Source: JAFGKM01 sp964403465
Lineage (GTDB): Bacteria > Ratteibacteria > UBA8468 > B48-G9 > JAFGKM01
Assembly: GCA_964403465.1 (NCBI GenBank)
Contig: CAYOFY010000016.1
Span: 1 to 24,468, forward strand
Direction: 5' to 3'
Length of the DNA: 24,468 nt
The notes beneath the pieces are model-generated. The model did not search any database. It had not been told where the DNA came from and saw only the letters and a program-made list of their open reading frames with translations. The translations under genes and the position numbers were made by a program. Shown here one piece after another: positions 23,233-24,468 of the stretch. Within the stretch, counting starts at the first letter, position 1, and every line of letters begins with the position of its first letter.

Positions 23233-24222
23233 TCACAAACATATGTGTTTTCCAGTCTCGGCGGATTCGTAGGCGGCCATAAGCACTTTCATTGTTTCCA
23301 GTGTTTTTCTCCCGCTTGAAATGGGCTCAAACTTTTCTATCACCGCTTTAGCAAAATGGTCAACCTCCAGCGTATAAGGGCTCCTGTCAAACTCAGCCTT
23401 CTCAAAATCTCCCGACGGAAGGCGTCTCAGCCCGCCGTATTTATCTGTTGAGCACGCCTTTTCTATTATCAGGGAACATCCTCCGCCGAATATTTCAAGA
23501 TTGGAAGGTTCGGTTTCCTCCCTGTCAGAACCCTCTGCAATCCCGATAACTCCGTTTTCAAACTCAATCATTATAACCGAGCCGTTCTCAACCTCAAGAT
23601 TTTCTTCTTCCTGAATGAAGGCGGAAACCCTGACAGGCTTCCCTAATATGTAGACCAGCAGGTCCACACAGTGAGAGTTGACATTCATAATCTGTCCGCC
23701 CCCGGACAATTGTTTTTTCGTGCGCCATCCTGTCTCAGGTTCGCTTCCTGTGTGATTAAACGACCATCTTACACGCGCTGTTGCCACCCTGCCGATATCT
23801 CCTTTTTTCACCATCTCTGCAGCCTTTACATTGCAGGCTTTGTGACGCAAATGGTGTGCCACCATAAAAACCACGCCCGCCTTTTCACATGCCTCTACCA
23901 TCCTTTGCGCTTCTTCCATGTCAAGAGCCATCGGTTTTTCGCAGAGTACATGCTTGCCTGCGGCAGCCGCTGAAATAACGTATGGACAATGAAGATAGTT
24001 AGGTGTTGCGATAATCACGGCATCAATTGTCCTGTCTCCGAGCATCTCTTCGTAGGTGCCATAGGATTTCGGTATTCCCATTTCTTCAGCAAAACTCAGA
24101 GCTTCCGCCCGAGACTCTCCGCATATACCAGCAAGTTCGGCATATCGGGCAAAACGCATGTCCGGTGCATAATGATACCTGCCTATCATGCCGCATCCAA
24201 CCATTCCGATTTTAAGTTTCAT
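23233..24222 (-). CDS. Gfo/Idh/MocA-family NAD(P)-dependent oxidoreductase
   Basis: A 329-residue oxidoreductase. The N-terminal Rossmann fold has VGCGMIGRYH (8-17), and the substrate/cofactor hinge has CEKPMAL (94-100). The C-terminal domain includes SGGGQIMNVNSHCVDLLVYILG with the catalytic His in NSHCVD. The family oxidises or reduces sugars, inositols and related polyols; the substrate here is not predictable. The ATG at 24222 is preferred because GAGGG lies 7 nt upstream; a TTG two codons earlier would sit too close to that SD. It is 30 bp downstream of the truncated gene and begins the run of coupled catabolic genes seen in the window. Confidence 0.93.
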   Translation of the reverse strand: MKLKIGMVGCGMIGRYHYAPDMRFARYAELAGICGESRAEALSFAEEMGIPKSYGTYEEMLGDRTIDAVIIATPNYLHCPYVISAAAAGKHVLCEKPMALDMEEAQRMVEACEKAGVVFMVAHHLRHKACNVKAAEMVKKGDIGRVATARVRWSFNHTGSEPETGWRTKKQLSGGGQIMNVNSHCVDLLVYILGKPVRVSAFIQEEENLEVENGSVIMIEFENGVIGIAEGSDREETEPSNLEIFGGGCSLIIEKACSTDKYGGLRRLPSGDFEKAEFDRSPYTLEVDHFAKAVIEKFEPISSGRKTLETMKVLMAAYESAETGKHICL

Positions 24223-24252
24223 GATCAATCCCTCTTTTTATCGTTAATTTCT

Positions 24253-24468
24253 TTACCTGTAATTCGTGTCCCGCCCTTTCGAAAACAGTATTTTATGTTC
24301 TCCTTCATTGACCATAAAAACCGGCATTTTCTCTCGCAGAAAGGTACATGAAGCAATATAATCCTTATGTAATTCAACAGGTTTTCCGCACACCTCCCCG
24401 GCAGAATAAAATCCTCCTTTATCCGTTCTTGGTAACCCGATAATTGCTCTGCATCCTTCAGGCACCCG
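24253..24468 (-). CDS. C-terminal part of an unrecognised protein (truncated by window edge)
   Basis: An open frame enters from the right edge and ends in TAA at 24253-24255, giving about 71 residues. The visible part is soluble, with SAGEVCGKPVELHKDYI followed by MPVFMVNEGEHKILFSKG. I do not recognise the family. The frame remains open to the edge and the spacing to the Gfo/Idh/MocA gene is 30 bp on the same strand, so it is very probably the upstream member of that operon. A GTG near the edge could be mistaken for the start, but the frame continues beyond it. Confidence 0.6.
   Translation of the reverse strand, partial: RVPEGCRAIIGLPRTDKGGFYSAGEVCGKPVELHKDYIASCTFLREKMPVFMVNEGEHKILFSKGRDTNYR

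Noticed and set aside
1..24468. CRISPR arrays, insertion sequences, integrase genes, toxin-antitoxin pairs
   Set aside because: No regularly spaced direct repeats, transposase or integrase motifs, or typical small paired toxin-antitoxin genes were seen.

Overview
The window is a gene-dense, moderate-GC bacterial chromosome segment with about 27 protein genes, one tRNA and no intergenic gap over about 210 bases. It holds no rRNA, CRISPR array, insertion sequence or phage gene. The ribosomal/replication operon order, the SD-type ribosome binding sites and the TTGACT/TATAAT promoters are bacterial. A MlaE-type permease suggests a diderm. The GxDLY-type SGNH hydrolase, the ceramidase-like, URO-D-like and Gfo/Idh/MocA proteins, and a DRG-like TGS GTPase recall uncultured lineages near Omnitrophota or the Planctomycetes-Verrucomicrobia-Lentisphaerae group. 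That placement is an inference from gene content only.

Layout. (1) 33-1042, minus: glyQ, a GC-rich hairpin, then tRNA-Leu(GAG). (2) 1121-3284, plus: a strong promoter, an SGNH esterase and a radical SAM protein whose 3' end overlaps a convergent flavoprotein gene by 40 bp. (3) 3245-13911, minus: a long series read from right to left: Hanks-type kinase, metallophosphoesterase, pyrR, pyrB, UvrD-like helicase, ArsB/NhaD-type transporter, purH, a structured 106-bp gap, a GIDE-like membrane protein, lemA and a HI0933-like flavoprotein. Several junctions are 4-bp ATGA overlaps. (4) 14122-16277, plus: HAD phosphatase, single-domain response regulator, TGS-domain GTPase. (5) 16297-20742, plus: the conserved rpsF-ssb-rpsR-rplI-dnaB operon behind a strong promoter, extended by a MlaE-like permease and a Nif3-like protein. 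(6) 20773-24468, minus: a truncated unknown gene, Gfo/Idh/MocA oxidoreductase, URO-D-like protein and ceramidase-like hydrolase.

How the genes work together. Blocks 3 and 5 mix housekeeping genes (pyrimidine and purine synthesis, translation, replication) with less understood membrane and signalling genes. Block 6 looks like an accessory catabolic module, possibly for modified sugars or glycoconjugates.

The points most worth a second look are the kinase/phosphoesterase pair with its own strong promoter, an exact EF-hand-type loop in the GIDE-like protein beside LemA, promoter geometry predicting leaderless pyrR and response-regulator mRNAs, an SSB lacking the usual C-terminal Pro-Phe tip because its tail is encoded over the rpsR ribosome binding site, and a MlaE permease without its ATPase. 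I found no clearly new defence or mobile system.
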